Below are positions 1-6,331 of a DNA stretch of 8,135 nt, one piece after another. A program made the position numbers and the translations under genes. The DNA comes from an uncultured Eudoraea sp. (GTDB taxonomy: Bacteria > Bacteroidota > Bacteroidia > Flavobacteriales > Flavobacteriaceae), in contig CAJQNH010000072.1 of NCBI GenBank assembly GCA_905479615.1, positions 1 through 8,135 of the forward strand, read 5' to 3'. The stretch's first letter is position 1; each line of letters opens with the position of its first letter. The notes beneath the pieces were generated by a model. The model saw only the letters and a program-made list of their open reading frames with translations, was not told the DNA's origin and searched no databases.

Positions 1-231
1 ATAGGACCTAAACTGGTAAAGGATGGACTATTTTTTGTAGGAATCGATGTTATAGGTGGCAAATTAGTTGAAGTAAATGTTATGTCCCCCGGTGTGATAA
101 CCTATATGAATAAGGTCTATAAAACCAAAATTCAGTCAAAGATAATAGACTTTGTAGAGAGCAAGGTGGTAGACAAATTACAGGCATTTGACAGACGTTC
201 CAGGTTGAGAAATGAGGTTGAGAATGCTTAA
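1..231 (+). CDS. ATP-grasp ligase of the glutathione synthetase type, C-terminal end (5' end outside window)
   Basis: The frame is open from the first base to TAA at 229-231 and gives the last 76 residues of a protein. The stretch GLFFVGIDVIGGKLVEVNV (visible residues 9-27), followed by MSPG, matches the end of the ATP-grasp domain of bacterial glutathione synthetase (GshB). E24 and N26 form the E-x-N pair that binds magnesium in that fold. Enzymes of this family use ATP to form an acyl-phosphate on a carboxylate and join it to an amine. Only the tail is visible, so it could be a true GshB or another peptide or amino-acid ligase. The last 8 bases overlap the start of the next gene, which argues for one operon and for a role shared with the FGase-like and DUF1704 proteins downstream. 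The family call is fairly sure; the substrate is not known. Confidence 0.8.
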   Translation: MGPKLVKDGLFFVGIDVIGGKLVEVNVMSPGVITYMNKVYKTKIQSKIIDFVESKVVDKLQAFDRRSRLRNEVENA

Positions 232-1051
232 GCTCTCAGTTACCGAAATTATTTCAAATATTGAATCTGAAATACCATTTGAGGCGGTTTCAGAAGATTA
301 TTCCTTTACTTTAAAAATTAGTGAATATGCCCCATACATATGCGCTGCTGTACACGATGGACATCAGTTCAGAAAATCACTTTGGGCTAATTGCCTTCAC
401 ACGGAATATGAACGATGGTATGAAGAAGATCCCTGTACAAGCCAAATAGTAGCCTCTCATCCTATTGTCCTGACTGGTTGTGATAGCAGATTTGAATATG
501 ATCTCAATCGCCCTCCTGATGGTGCCATCTATGCCGATGCCTGGGGAAAGCAGTTATGGAAAGCACCATTATCTGCAGAAGAATATGATCTTAGCATGCA
601 TAAACATGGATCTTTCTATAATGTTGTTCACGCACTTATTTACCAAATTGAAAAGAAATACGGTAAGGCCATCGTTTTTGATATGCACAGTTATAACTGG
701 AAACGCTGGGAAAGGCAAGTGCCTACCTGGAACCTTGGAACAAGTAACATTGACAATGCCCGTTTTGGTGACATTGTTACAGACTGGCAACAAAAGCTGG
801 GCGCAATGAAATTGCCGAATAATATAAAATCAGTTTGTAAAATCAACGATACCTTTCAGGGAAATGGTTTTTTTCTGAAATATATTACAACAACTTTTAA
901 AAACACCCTCGTTTTAGCTACAGAAATTGCAAAGGTGTATTGTGATGAACACACTGCTATTATTTACCCCGAAGTAGTGCATTCTGTTGAGTTGCAATTA
1001 AAAGAATTAGTACCTTTGCAGGCTAAAGAATTTCACGAAAAAGATTTATGA
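224..1051 (+). CDS. N-formylglutamate amidohydrolase (FGase) family protein
   Basis: A 275-residue protein of the N-formylglutamate amidohydrolase family, metal-dependent hydrolases that cut an amide bond next to a glutamate-like group. Visible conserved blocks, numbered from the ATG at 224, are VHDGH (43-47), DSRFEYDLNR (87-96), FDMHSYN (152-158) and TEIAKVYCDEHT (233-244). The His and Asp residues of the first and third blocks are the expected metal site, and the Arg of the DLNR block is the expected carboxylate contact. There is no signal peptide, so it should be cytosolic. I prefer the ATG at 224 to the in-frame ATG at 212. It forms the overlap ATGCTTAA with the upstream stop and has a GAGG seven bases before it; starting at 212 would add only MRLR. 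The 3' end overlaps the next gene by ATGA. No histidine-degradation (hut) gene is visible, so a role as HutG is doubtful; the neighbours suggest another glutamyl or amide substrate. Confidence 0.85.
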   Translation: MLKLSVTEIISNIESEIPFEAVSEDYSFTLKISEYAPYICAAVHDGHQFRKSLWANCLHTEYERWYEEDPCTSQIVASHPIVLTGCDSRFEYDLNRPPDGAIYADAWGKQLWKAPLSAEEYDLSMHKHGSFYNVVHALIYQIEKKYGKAIVFDMHSYNWKRWERQVPTWNLGTSNIDNARFGDIVTDWQQKLGAMKLPNNIKSVCKINDTFQGNGFFLKYITTTFKNTLVLATEIAKVYCDEHTAIIYPEVVHSVELQLKELVPLQAKEFHEKDL

Positions 1052-2220
1052 TTACGGAAGAGCATCGCCTGGAAATTCAGTACAAGTACCCTAATTTATT
1101 CGAAGTAGATGACAACCTGGATCGGTTGATAAGGAGTATCGAGTTACTCAGCTATGTAAACCCACTAAATATCGAGAAGGAAAAACATAAGTTTTTTGCT
1201 TCAAAATATATAGACGAGCCTGAATTTAAATACCCAAAATTGAAGTTTGATCCCTATAAGCTTCATCGTTTATTTTATTCGCAAAGATTAGAGCGTATTC
1301 AGGATGCGGAATTAAAGAATTTATATACCGAAATTATTTATTACTATGCCAATATGGTGCAATGCATCAAAACAATTGGCAAGGGTAAAGAGTTTTATTA
1401 CAATTCGCTCAACATATACGGAACCCCTACAGAGAAAGATGTTCAGAATGCCAAATTCATACTTCATTTTGATGATGAACCTGCTTCTGCAGATATGGAA
1501 AAAGTTTTTTCCACAGAAGAGGCAAAAGCGTATTTTGAAGACTTTGCTTCATCCTATGAATTTCCGGTAAATATTAGATATGCGACACATATAGCAGCTG
1601 ATGCCATGGTAAGTAATGCAACTAAAACATTACTTATAAAGCGCAATGCGAAATTTAGTCAGAACCAACTGCTTACGTTGGCCAATCATGAAATTGGAGT
1701 GCATCTGGTTACCACTTTTAATGCTGCACTTCAACCATTAAAAATATTTTCCAACGGGTTTCCCAAAAATGTAGAAACCCAGGAAGGCCTGGCTGTTTTT
1801 AGTGAATACATGAGTGGAGCGCTTACAATTAAAAGACTCAAAGAATTAGCATATAGAGTATTAGCTTCAGATAGTTTGATTAAAGGTTATAGTTTTGCTG
1901 ACACCTTTGATTTAATACATACCCAATATAAACTGAACAGAAATGACGCCTTTTCTATAACCCTAAGGGCTCACAGAGGAGGAGGTTTTACTAAGGACAG
2001 GTTATATTTAAGTGGGTTAAAAAAAATCTACAGACGCTATAAAAGCAATGAGTCAATGGATATTCTACTTTCCGGAAAAGTAGCTTTAAACAATATTGAT
2101 CAGATAAAATACCTACAGGACTTAGACCTGGCACAGCCCATAGGCTTTAATAATCTGGCTTTTTCAGAAAATAGAAGCACTAATGCCACTCTGGATTTTA
2201 TTTTAAATAATTTACAGTAG
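1048..2220 (+). CDS. DUF1704/QEGLA-family zinc metallopeptidase, MATCAP-like
   Basis: A 390-residue protein of the DUF1704 (TIGR02421, COG3930-like) family. Databases often label it 'flavohemoglobin expression-modulating QEGLP motif protein', a name nothing here supports. The zinc site is readable: HEIGVH at 214-219 (HExxxH, with E215 the likely catalytic base) and the family hallmark VETQEGLA at 242-249, where E246 is the probable third ligand. A conserved block RAHRGG (307-312) followed by TKDRLYLSG (315-323) comes next, probably contacting substrate. Eukaryotic relatives of this family (MATCAP/TMCP) are carboxypeptidases that remove the C-terminal tyrosine of alpha-tubulin, which makes a C-terminal exopeptidase activity the best guess here. 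No signal peptide or membrane segment is seen. The ATG overlaps the previous stop as ATGA, so translation is coupled to the FGase-like gene. The stop lies one base from the end of a convergent gene. Family membership is firm; the substrate is unknown. Confidence 0.88.
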   Translation: MITEEHRLEIQYKYPNLFEVDDNLDRLIRSIELLSYVNPLNIEKEKHKFFASKYIDEPEFKYPKLKFDPYKLHRLFYSQRLERIQDAELKNLYTEIIYYYANMVQCIKTIGKGKEFYYNSLNIYGTPTEKDVQNAKFILHFDDEPASADMEKVFSTEEAKAYFEDFASSYEFPVNIRYATHIAADAMVSNATKTLLIKRNAKFSQNQLLTLANHEIGVHLVTTFNAALQPLKIFSNGFPKNVETQEGLAVFSEYMSGALTIKRLKELAYRVLASDSLIKGYSFADTFDLIHTQYKLNRNDAFSITLRAHRGGGFTKDRLYLSGLKKIYRRYKSNESMDILLSGKVALNNIDQIKYLQDLDLAQPIGFNNLAFSENRSTNATLDFILNNLQ

Positions 2221-2221
2221 A

Positions 2222-2635
2222 TTAATCCAGAAATTTTGCTTTTAGTTCCGCGGTAGGTATCATGCATTCATTTTGTTTCCCAAACCAGCTATACCTGTTT
2301 TTTGCCACAAAATCATAGATCCAATCCCTGATAGGCTTTGGAACCCATTGAAAAACAACCAAAAGACGCCAGACACCTCCAAAAGATTTACCAATCTCTA
2401 ATGCTGCAGTTGACTTTGTATAAAAGGCAATATTAGGATCAATAAGAATGATTGAATCTATTTGCGAGGAATCAATTCCTCTTTTATTAAGAAGTACTGT
2501 AGCTACATCACTTTGCAACGCGGCAAACCTGTAGACGCTTTTTTTATCATGCTTAATGACAAATTGAATTGCACCATTGCAAAGATTGCAAACGCCATCG
2601 AACAATATAATTTTTTTATCCTCCTGTGTTGTCAC
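2222..2635 (-). CDS. DCC-family (DUF393) thiol-disulfide oxidoreductase-like protein
   Basis: A 137-residue protein of the DCC/DUF393 family (YuxK-like), named for its N-terminal Asp-Cys-x-x-Cys signature. It reads ILFDGVCNLCNGAIQF at 10-25, with C16 and C19 forming a CxxC pair like that of thioredoxin-fold proteins. Further family blocks are RFAALQSD near 36-43 and the C-terminal RYSWFGK. The activity is predicted as thiol-disulfide exchange, but members are poorly characterised. The start is a GTG: an in-frame TGA lies two codons upstream and there is no Met before the DGVC motif. An AGGAGG string a few codons inside the gene is not usable as a ribosome site for this start. It lies 151 bases downstream of mutS2 on the same strand, so the two may be partly co-transcribed. 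Its 3' end nearly abuts the convergent DUF1704 gene. Confidence 0.85.
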   Translation of the reverse strand: MTTQEDKKIILFDGVCNLCNGAIQFVIKHDKKSVYRFAALQSDVATVLLNKRGIDSSQIDSIILIDPNIAFYTKSTAALEIGKSFGGVWRLLVVFQWVPKPIRDWIYDFVAKNRYSWFGKQNECMIPTAELKAKFLD

Positions 2636-2786
2636 GAATCAAAAATAGAGCCTAATAGTTAGATTCCGATATATTTTATAATGTCTTTAAGAAATTCGCT
2701 AGTCTAAATACTATTGAAGATTTGATAAAAATCAATTTAAATGCAAGAAGTAAAAATTTGATATACTTAGAAATGGCTGGTAAATG
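2636..2786. other. Intergenic gap between mutS2 and the DCC-family gene
   Basis: AT-rich spacer with no coding signal. It holds the possible -7 element at 2640-2647 and a small hairpin at 2722-2735 (TTGAT, loop AAAA, ATCAA). On the mutS2 transcript the hairpin loop is U-rich but is not followed by a clear run of U, so I do not call a terminator. There is no remnant of an Smr domain after the mutS2 stop codon. Confidence 0.5.
2640..2647 (-). promoter_or_regulatory. Possible -7 element of a promoter for the DCC-family gene
   Basis: Read on the - strand this is TATTTTTG, a match to the Bacteroidota -7 consensus TAnnTTTG. It ends only about five bases before the GTG start, so a transcript begun here would have little or no leader. 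No convincing TTG-type -33 element lies at the usual distance, and AT-rich DNA gives such matches by chance, so this is a weak call. Confidence 0.25.
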
Positions 2787-4958
2787 TTACTTTTTAACTT
2801 CAACCAATTCCAATTGATCCACACTTACATTGGTGGTAAACATCCCGTAATTGACTACAGCTTTATTTTTTTCGAGTCTGTCAATACTGCCAACGGCCCT
2901 GCCATCAAACATTCTAACGCGGTCTCCAATCTTAAAAACTGGTTTTGGCTTATTTTTCTGTTTTGAACCTGCTTTTTTCTTTTCTATCTTCTTTTTCTCA
3001 CGAATTATTTTTACCTCTTTCTGTACTTCCTGAGCTGTTTCAACCTTTTTTTGTCGCTCTATTTTGGCTTGAGTAGCGGACTTTTTCTTGCGTTTACTGT
3101 TTTCAGTTTCCACAATTCTTAGAAGTTCAGAAACCAGAATGCGTTTCTTTTTATCCTGAAAATATTTGTCTGCAATAGTATTTACCTTATTACCCAAATG
3201 GATCATTCTCTGGTCATGGTCATATAATTCCTGATAATTCTCCAACTTTGACTTTACTTTGGCATTCAGTTTTTCCAACCGCATAGCTTCATCTCTGGCT
3301 TTTGACTCTTCTTCCTGAAGCCTGGAGCCTGTTTGAACCATTTTATTTCGCTCTTTTTGCATTTTGGCAATGGTTGCATCAAACCGCAATTTACCCCGTT
3401 CAACCTTTTTCTTAGCTTTGTTGATTAAATTATAGGGGATCCCATTTTTCTGGGCTACTTCAAAAGTGAAAGAACTTCCGGGCTGTCCTAATTCTAATTG
3501 GAAGGTGGGTTCCAGAGTCTTGGAATTGAATAGCATATTCGCATTTGTAGTATGTGGCAATTCATCCGCTAAAGCCTTTAGATTGGCATAGTGGGTAGTT
3601 ATAATACCAAAAGCTCCACGCTCATAGAAGACTTCTAAAAAAGCCTCTGCAAGGGCACCACCTAATTCAGGATCACTTCCTGTACCAAATTCATCAATAA
3701 GGAATAAGGTGTCTTTATTACACTTCTTAAGAAAACGATTCATGTTCTTAAGTCTATAGCTGTATGTGCTAAGATGATTCTCAATAGATTGATTATCACC
3801 TATATCTGTAAGTATATTTTTAAACAGACATAAAGAACTGCGTTCATGAACAGGAATCAAAAGCCCGCTTTGCAACATAACCTGAAGTAATCCTATTGTT
3901 TTTAGAGTAATACTTTTGCCGCCGGCATTCGGGCCGGAAATTACGATTATCCTTTTCTCTGGATGTAGTTCAATGGTCTGTGGCCAAGTTTTTTGCCCAC
4001 TTCTTTTATTAGTTAAAAAAAGTAAGGGATGGAAAGCATCTCGCAAATAAAGCCTGCCATTACTATTTATTTCAGGTAATAGCGCATTCACTTCACTTGC
4101 GTATTTGGCCTTGGCAGCTGTAATATCGATCTGCGTTAAAAAACTTTGATATTCAACCAGGAGATATTCGTATGGTCTGATCAGATTTGTTAATTGATTA
4201 AGAATCCTTTGAACCTCCTCCTTTTCATCAAATTCAAGATTATTGAGCTCTCTGCTATATCTTAATGAGGCTTCCGGTTCTATATAGACTATACTGCCGG
4301 TTTTGGAGGTTCCCATTACAGTTCCTTTTACTTTTCGCCTGTACATTGCTTTAACCGCCAGTACTCTCCGATTTTCTACAACAGATTCCCGGATTTCGTC
4401 CAAAAAGTCTGCAGATTGATAACTATTCAAGGCAGAATTAAAACTAAGGTTGATTTTGCCCTTGGCTTTGTTTATTTGGCTGCGAATGACTTTTAATGCT
4501 TCTGAAGCATTGTCTTTTACTTCCCCAAAACGATCGATAACTAGATCTATATTAGAAGTTATCTCGGAATTGGATTCTATTTGCTGGGTACTGGTAAATA
4601 AAAACGGGTAATAATCCTTAAATTTTTTAAAGAACTTTTTATGGGTATTCACCGACGTACAGATAATGCCAATTCGTCGAAAACCCGAAATTTCTAAGGT
4701 TGTATTTTCTATTTTGAGTAGCTGCAATTCATTGTTTATAGAATCAAAACCGTGATTAGGAATCCGATTATCATTGCTAAAAGAAGCCAGATATTCAGAG
4801 GTTTCCCCTAATACTTCTAATAGAATTTCTTTTTTTGCTATTGGTTGAATAGCCGCCGCACCTATCTTTCCCAGTTCAGTACTGCAACGGTCTGACAGCT
4901 GTTCCAATACCAAAGGGAACTCTAAGTCTTGTAAGGTTTTTTTATCTATTGTTTGCAT
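2787..4958 (-). CDS. mutS2: MutS2-family ATPase lacking the Smr nuclease domain
   Basis: A 723-residue MutS2 protein. MutS2 proteins are ABC-type ATPases that, unlike MutS, lack the mismatch-reading domain; they have been linked to suppression of recombination and, in Bacillus, to rescue of collided ribosomes. Layout: core and lever region about 1-320; ATPase with Walker A GPNAGGKS (342-349), Walker B LIDE ending at D422-E423, the following FGTGSDPELGG signature, and the ITTHY switch His at 456; coiled-coil and clamp-like region about 510-620; a very Lys- and Glu-rich linker at 622-675; and a KOW-like beta domain at 676-723 (GDRVRMFDGRAVGSID). Family members of about 780-800 residues continue into an Smr endonuclease domain. 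This one stops after the KOW-like part, and the DNA beyond holds no Smr remnant. The ATG at 4958 follows a promoter-like element and begins MQTIDKKTLQDLEFPLVLEQ, a normal MutS2 N-terminus. Confidence 0.93.
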   Translation of the reverse strand: MQTIDKKTLQDLEFPLVLEQLSDRCSTELGKIGAAAIQPIAKKEILLEVLGETSEYLASFSNDNRIPNHGFDSINNELQLLKIENTTLEISGFRRIGIICTSVNTHKKFFKKFKDYYPFLFTSTQQIESNSEITSNIDLVIDRFGEVKDNASEALKVIRSQINKAKGKINLSFNSALNSYQSADFLDEIRESVVENRRVLAVKAMYRRKVKGTVMGTSKTGSIVYIEPEASLRYSRELNNLEFDEKEEVQRILNQLTNLIRPYEYLLVEYQSFLTQIDITAAKAKYASEVNALLPEINSNGRLYLRDAFHPLLFLTNKRSGQKTWPQTIELHPEKRIIVISGPNAGGKSITLKTIGLLQVMLQSGLLIPVHERSSLCLFKNILTDIGDNQSIENHLSTYSYRLKNMNRFLKKCNKDTLFLIDEFGTGSDPELGGALAEAFLEVFYERGAFGIITTHYANLKALADELPHTTNANMLFNSKTLEPTFQLELGQPGSSFTFEVAQKNGIPYNLINKAKKKVERGKLRFDATIAKMQKERNKMVQTGSRLQEEESKARDEAMRLEKLNAKVKSKLENYQELYDHDQRMIHLGNKVNTIADKYFQDKKKRILVSELLRIVETENSKRKKKSATQAKIERQKKVETAQEVQKEVKIIREKKKIEKKKAGSKQKNKPKPVFKIGDRVRMFDGRAVGSIDRLEKNKAVVNYGMFTTNVSVDQLELVEVKK

Positions 4959-4977
4959 TACTATGAATTGCAGATGG

Positions 4978-5008
4978 CAAAGGTATGGAATAGGGGTGGT
5001 TTTGAAAA
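4978..5008 (-). promoter_or_regulatory. Probable mutS2 promoter
   Basis: Read on the - strand, positions 4985-4978 are TACCTTTG, a full match to the Bacteroidota -7 consensus TAnnTTTG. A degenerate TTTTC at 5008-5004 sits 18 bases upstream where a TTTG -33 element is expected. Transcription would start near 4972 and give a leader of about 14 bases before the mutS2 ATG. The -7 element is good; the -33 element is poor. Confidence 0.45.
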
Positions 5009-5066
5009 TTCTATTATAGCAGGAGTTAAAATAACCTGAGGAGGTTTAATAACTATAAGTAACACT

Positions 5067-5092
5067 TGGTAAAAAGCATACTGATTTTACCA
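5067..5092. repeat. Perfect 8-base inverted repeat in the divergent intergenic region
   Basis: TGGTAAAA at 5067-5074 is repeated inverted as TTTTACCA at 5085-5092, with a 10-base spacer. The half-site centres are 18 bases apart, so they lie on roughly the same DNA face, as for a dimeric repressor or activator. The region also contains a loose promoter-like pair for the lipoprotein gene (TTG at 5066-5068 and TACCATTT at 5088-5095, 19 bases apart), which the repeat would overlap. It could equally fold as an RNA hairpin in a leader. The repeat is certain; its function is not. Confidence 0.6.
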
Positions 5093-5177
5093 TTTAGGGC
5101 AATAATCCCACATAAACAGGTGTTTAGTAATATAGAATAACTATTTACAATTAATTCAAAGCATAAAAGCTGTTAAT

Positions 5178-6242
5178 ATGAGAAGATATTACAATAGTTC
5201 TGTCTTACTGTTTCTCCTTATTATTATAGTTAGCTGCAGTTCAACCAGAAATGTTGAAATACAGACCATGGCGCCTGCTCAGGTATCTCTTTCAAAAGCC
5301 ATAAAAAGAATCGGAATTATAGGCGGGAGTGTACATTTAAAGGAAGAGAAAGAGAAAACTGGACTAAACCAGCTTATTTCAAGAGAAAATGAATTACTTG
5401 CCATAAAAGCAAGGGAAGCGGCAATTAAGGGGCTATATATCGAGCTTGTAAGCGACAAGCGTTTTGACACCATAATATTGCTGGAAGATATAGTGCACAA
5501 TGAGGCAGATCTTAATAATTATGGCAACTACTTAGAGTGGAATACAGTTGAATCTTTATGCGAAAAATATGCGGTTGATGCCATTTTTTCAATGGCTTAT
5601 TATGATTCAGACACCAGGGTTTATTTAAAAAAAACTACAATGGAGCAACTAAATTTGTTGCGTGTAAAAGAAAAAGACGCCGCACACCAGATTACGCTTG
5701 AAACCTTGATTGAAAACGGATGGCGGATTTATGACCCCTCAAGTAAACTTCTTATTGATGAATTTACTTTTAACGATCAGATTGTGTCTACTGCAAAGGG
5801 GCTTGATCCTTTTGAAGCCCTACAGGCAATAGAAGACAGAACGGAAAGTATAGTAAAGCAGAGTAAACAGACAGGAAGTTCCTACGGCGCAAGATTACAA
5901 CCCTATGAACATAGTATTATCAGAGATTATTATGTGCGCGGTACACCAGGTTTTGAACAGGCAGAAATCTATACTTTATCTGATAATTGGGATGCCGCTG
6001 CTGACCTTTGGAAAAAAGAAACGGAAAATAATGATCCAAAAATAAGTAGCAAAGCCTGCTATAACCTGGCGATTTTAAATGAGCGTAATAATAATTTGGA
6101 TGTGGCAATGGACTGGGCAACCAGGTCTTATTCTCAATACCAGACAAAAAAAATAGCGCAGTATATAAAGGCTTTAAAGGACCGGCAGCAGCAAAATGAG
6201 TTAATCATCCTCCAACAGTCAGAACCCTTAACTTCCAAATAA
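5178..6242 (+). CDS. Lipoprotein of unknown function, DUF6340-like with C-terminal TPR-like helices
   Basis: A 354-residue predicted lipoprotein. The N-terminus has two Arg, a hydrophobic core (9-18) and a lipobox I-V-S-C, with C20 the lipid-modified residue. Residues after it are SSTRN with no acidic surface-export tract, so a periplasm-facing outer-membrane anchor is likely. The start of the mature protein (VEIQTMAPAQVSL, then KAIKRIGIIG) resembles a Bacteroidota-specific family I recall as DUF6340. Residues about 258-332 look like one or two TPR-type helix pairs (SDNWDAAADLWKK; ACYNLAILNERNNNLDVAMDWA), a protein-contact module. No catalytic motif is evident. It is transcribed away from mutS2 and followed by ung after 89 bases; neither neighbour gives a clear functional clue. 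Lipoprotein status is firm; the family name is from memory. Confidence 0.82.
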   Translation: MRRYYNSSVLLFLLIIIVSCSSTRNVEIQTMAPAQVSLSKAIKRIGIIGGSVHLKEEKEKTGLNQLISRENELLAIKAREAAIKGLYIELVSDKRFDTIILLEDIVHNEADLNNYGNYLEWNTVESLCEKYAVDAIFSMAYYDSDTRVYLKKTTMEQLNLLRVKEKDAAHQITLETLIENGWRIYDPSSKLLIDEFTFNDQIVSTAKGLDPFEALQAIEDRTESIVKQSKQTGSSYGARLQPYEHSIIRDYYVRGTPGFEQAEIYTLSDNWDAAADLWKKETENNDPKISSKACYNLAILNERNNNLDVAMDWATRSYSQYQTKKIAQYIKALKDRQQQNELIILQQSEPLTSK

Positions 6243-6331
6243 TTTTCCAAACCAAGTGTAATGTGATTTATGATTTGGTAAAGTGGTTAGTATTGGTTTA
6301 ATTTTATCGCAGCTAATAAGCCCTTTATTAA
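6243..6331. other. Intergenic gap between the lipoprotein gene and ung
   Basis: An 89-base AT-rich spacer. It contains a 7-base inverted repeat (AAACCAA at 6249-6255 and TTGGTTT at 6293-6299) separated by 37 bases, too far apart to read as a terminator. No confident promoter is visible; TATGATTTG at 6269-6277 is one base too long for the TAnnTTTG pattern. Whether ung has its own promoter or depends on read-through cannot be told from this. Confidence 0.4.

Noticed and set aside
212..223. Earlier in-frame ATG for the FGase-like gene
   Set aside because: It adds only four residues (MRLR) before the Met at 224, and the 224 start has a better-placed GAGG and a normal stop-start overlap. It cannot be fully excluded.
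2610..2626. AGGAGG string (- strand) as the ribosome site of the DCC-family gene
   Set aside because: It lies inside the gene (codons for Gln-Glu-Asp). The only start after it would be a non-standard one, immediately before the DGVC motif.
2722..2735. Hairpin TTGAT-AAAA-ATCAA as a mutS2 terminator
   Set aside because: The stem is only five AT-rich pairs and no U-run follows it on the mutS2 transcript.
2784..3033. Short + strand open frames rich in Phe inside mutS2
   Set aside because: They mirror the Lys-rich linker of mutS2 on the opposite strand and show no independent coding signal.
5033..5046. Small hairpin AACCT-GAGG-AGGTT in the mutS2/lipoprotein gap
   Set aside because: The stem is five pairs and does not extend; it may be chance and has no link to a start or stop.
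5279..5500. Short - strand open frame inside the lipoprotein gene
   Set aside because: It lies wholly within a well-supported lipoprotein gene and resembles no protein I know.
6249..6299. Inverted repeat AAACCAA / TTGGTTT before ung
   Set aside because: The arms are 37 bases apart and only 7 bases long, which is weak for either a terminator or an operator in AT-rich DNA.
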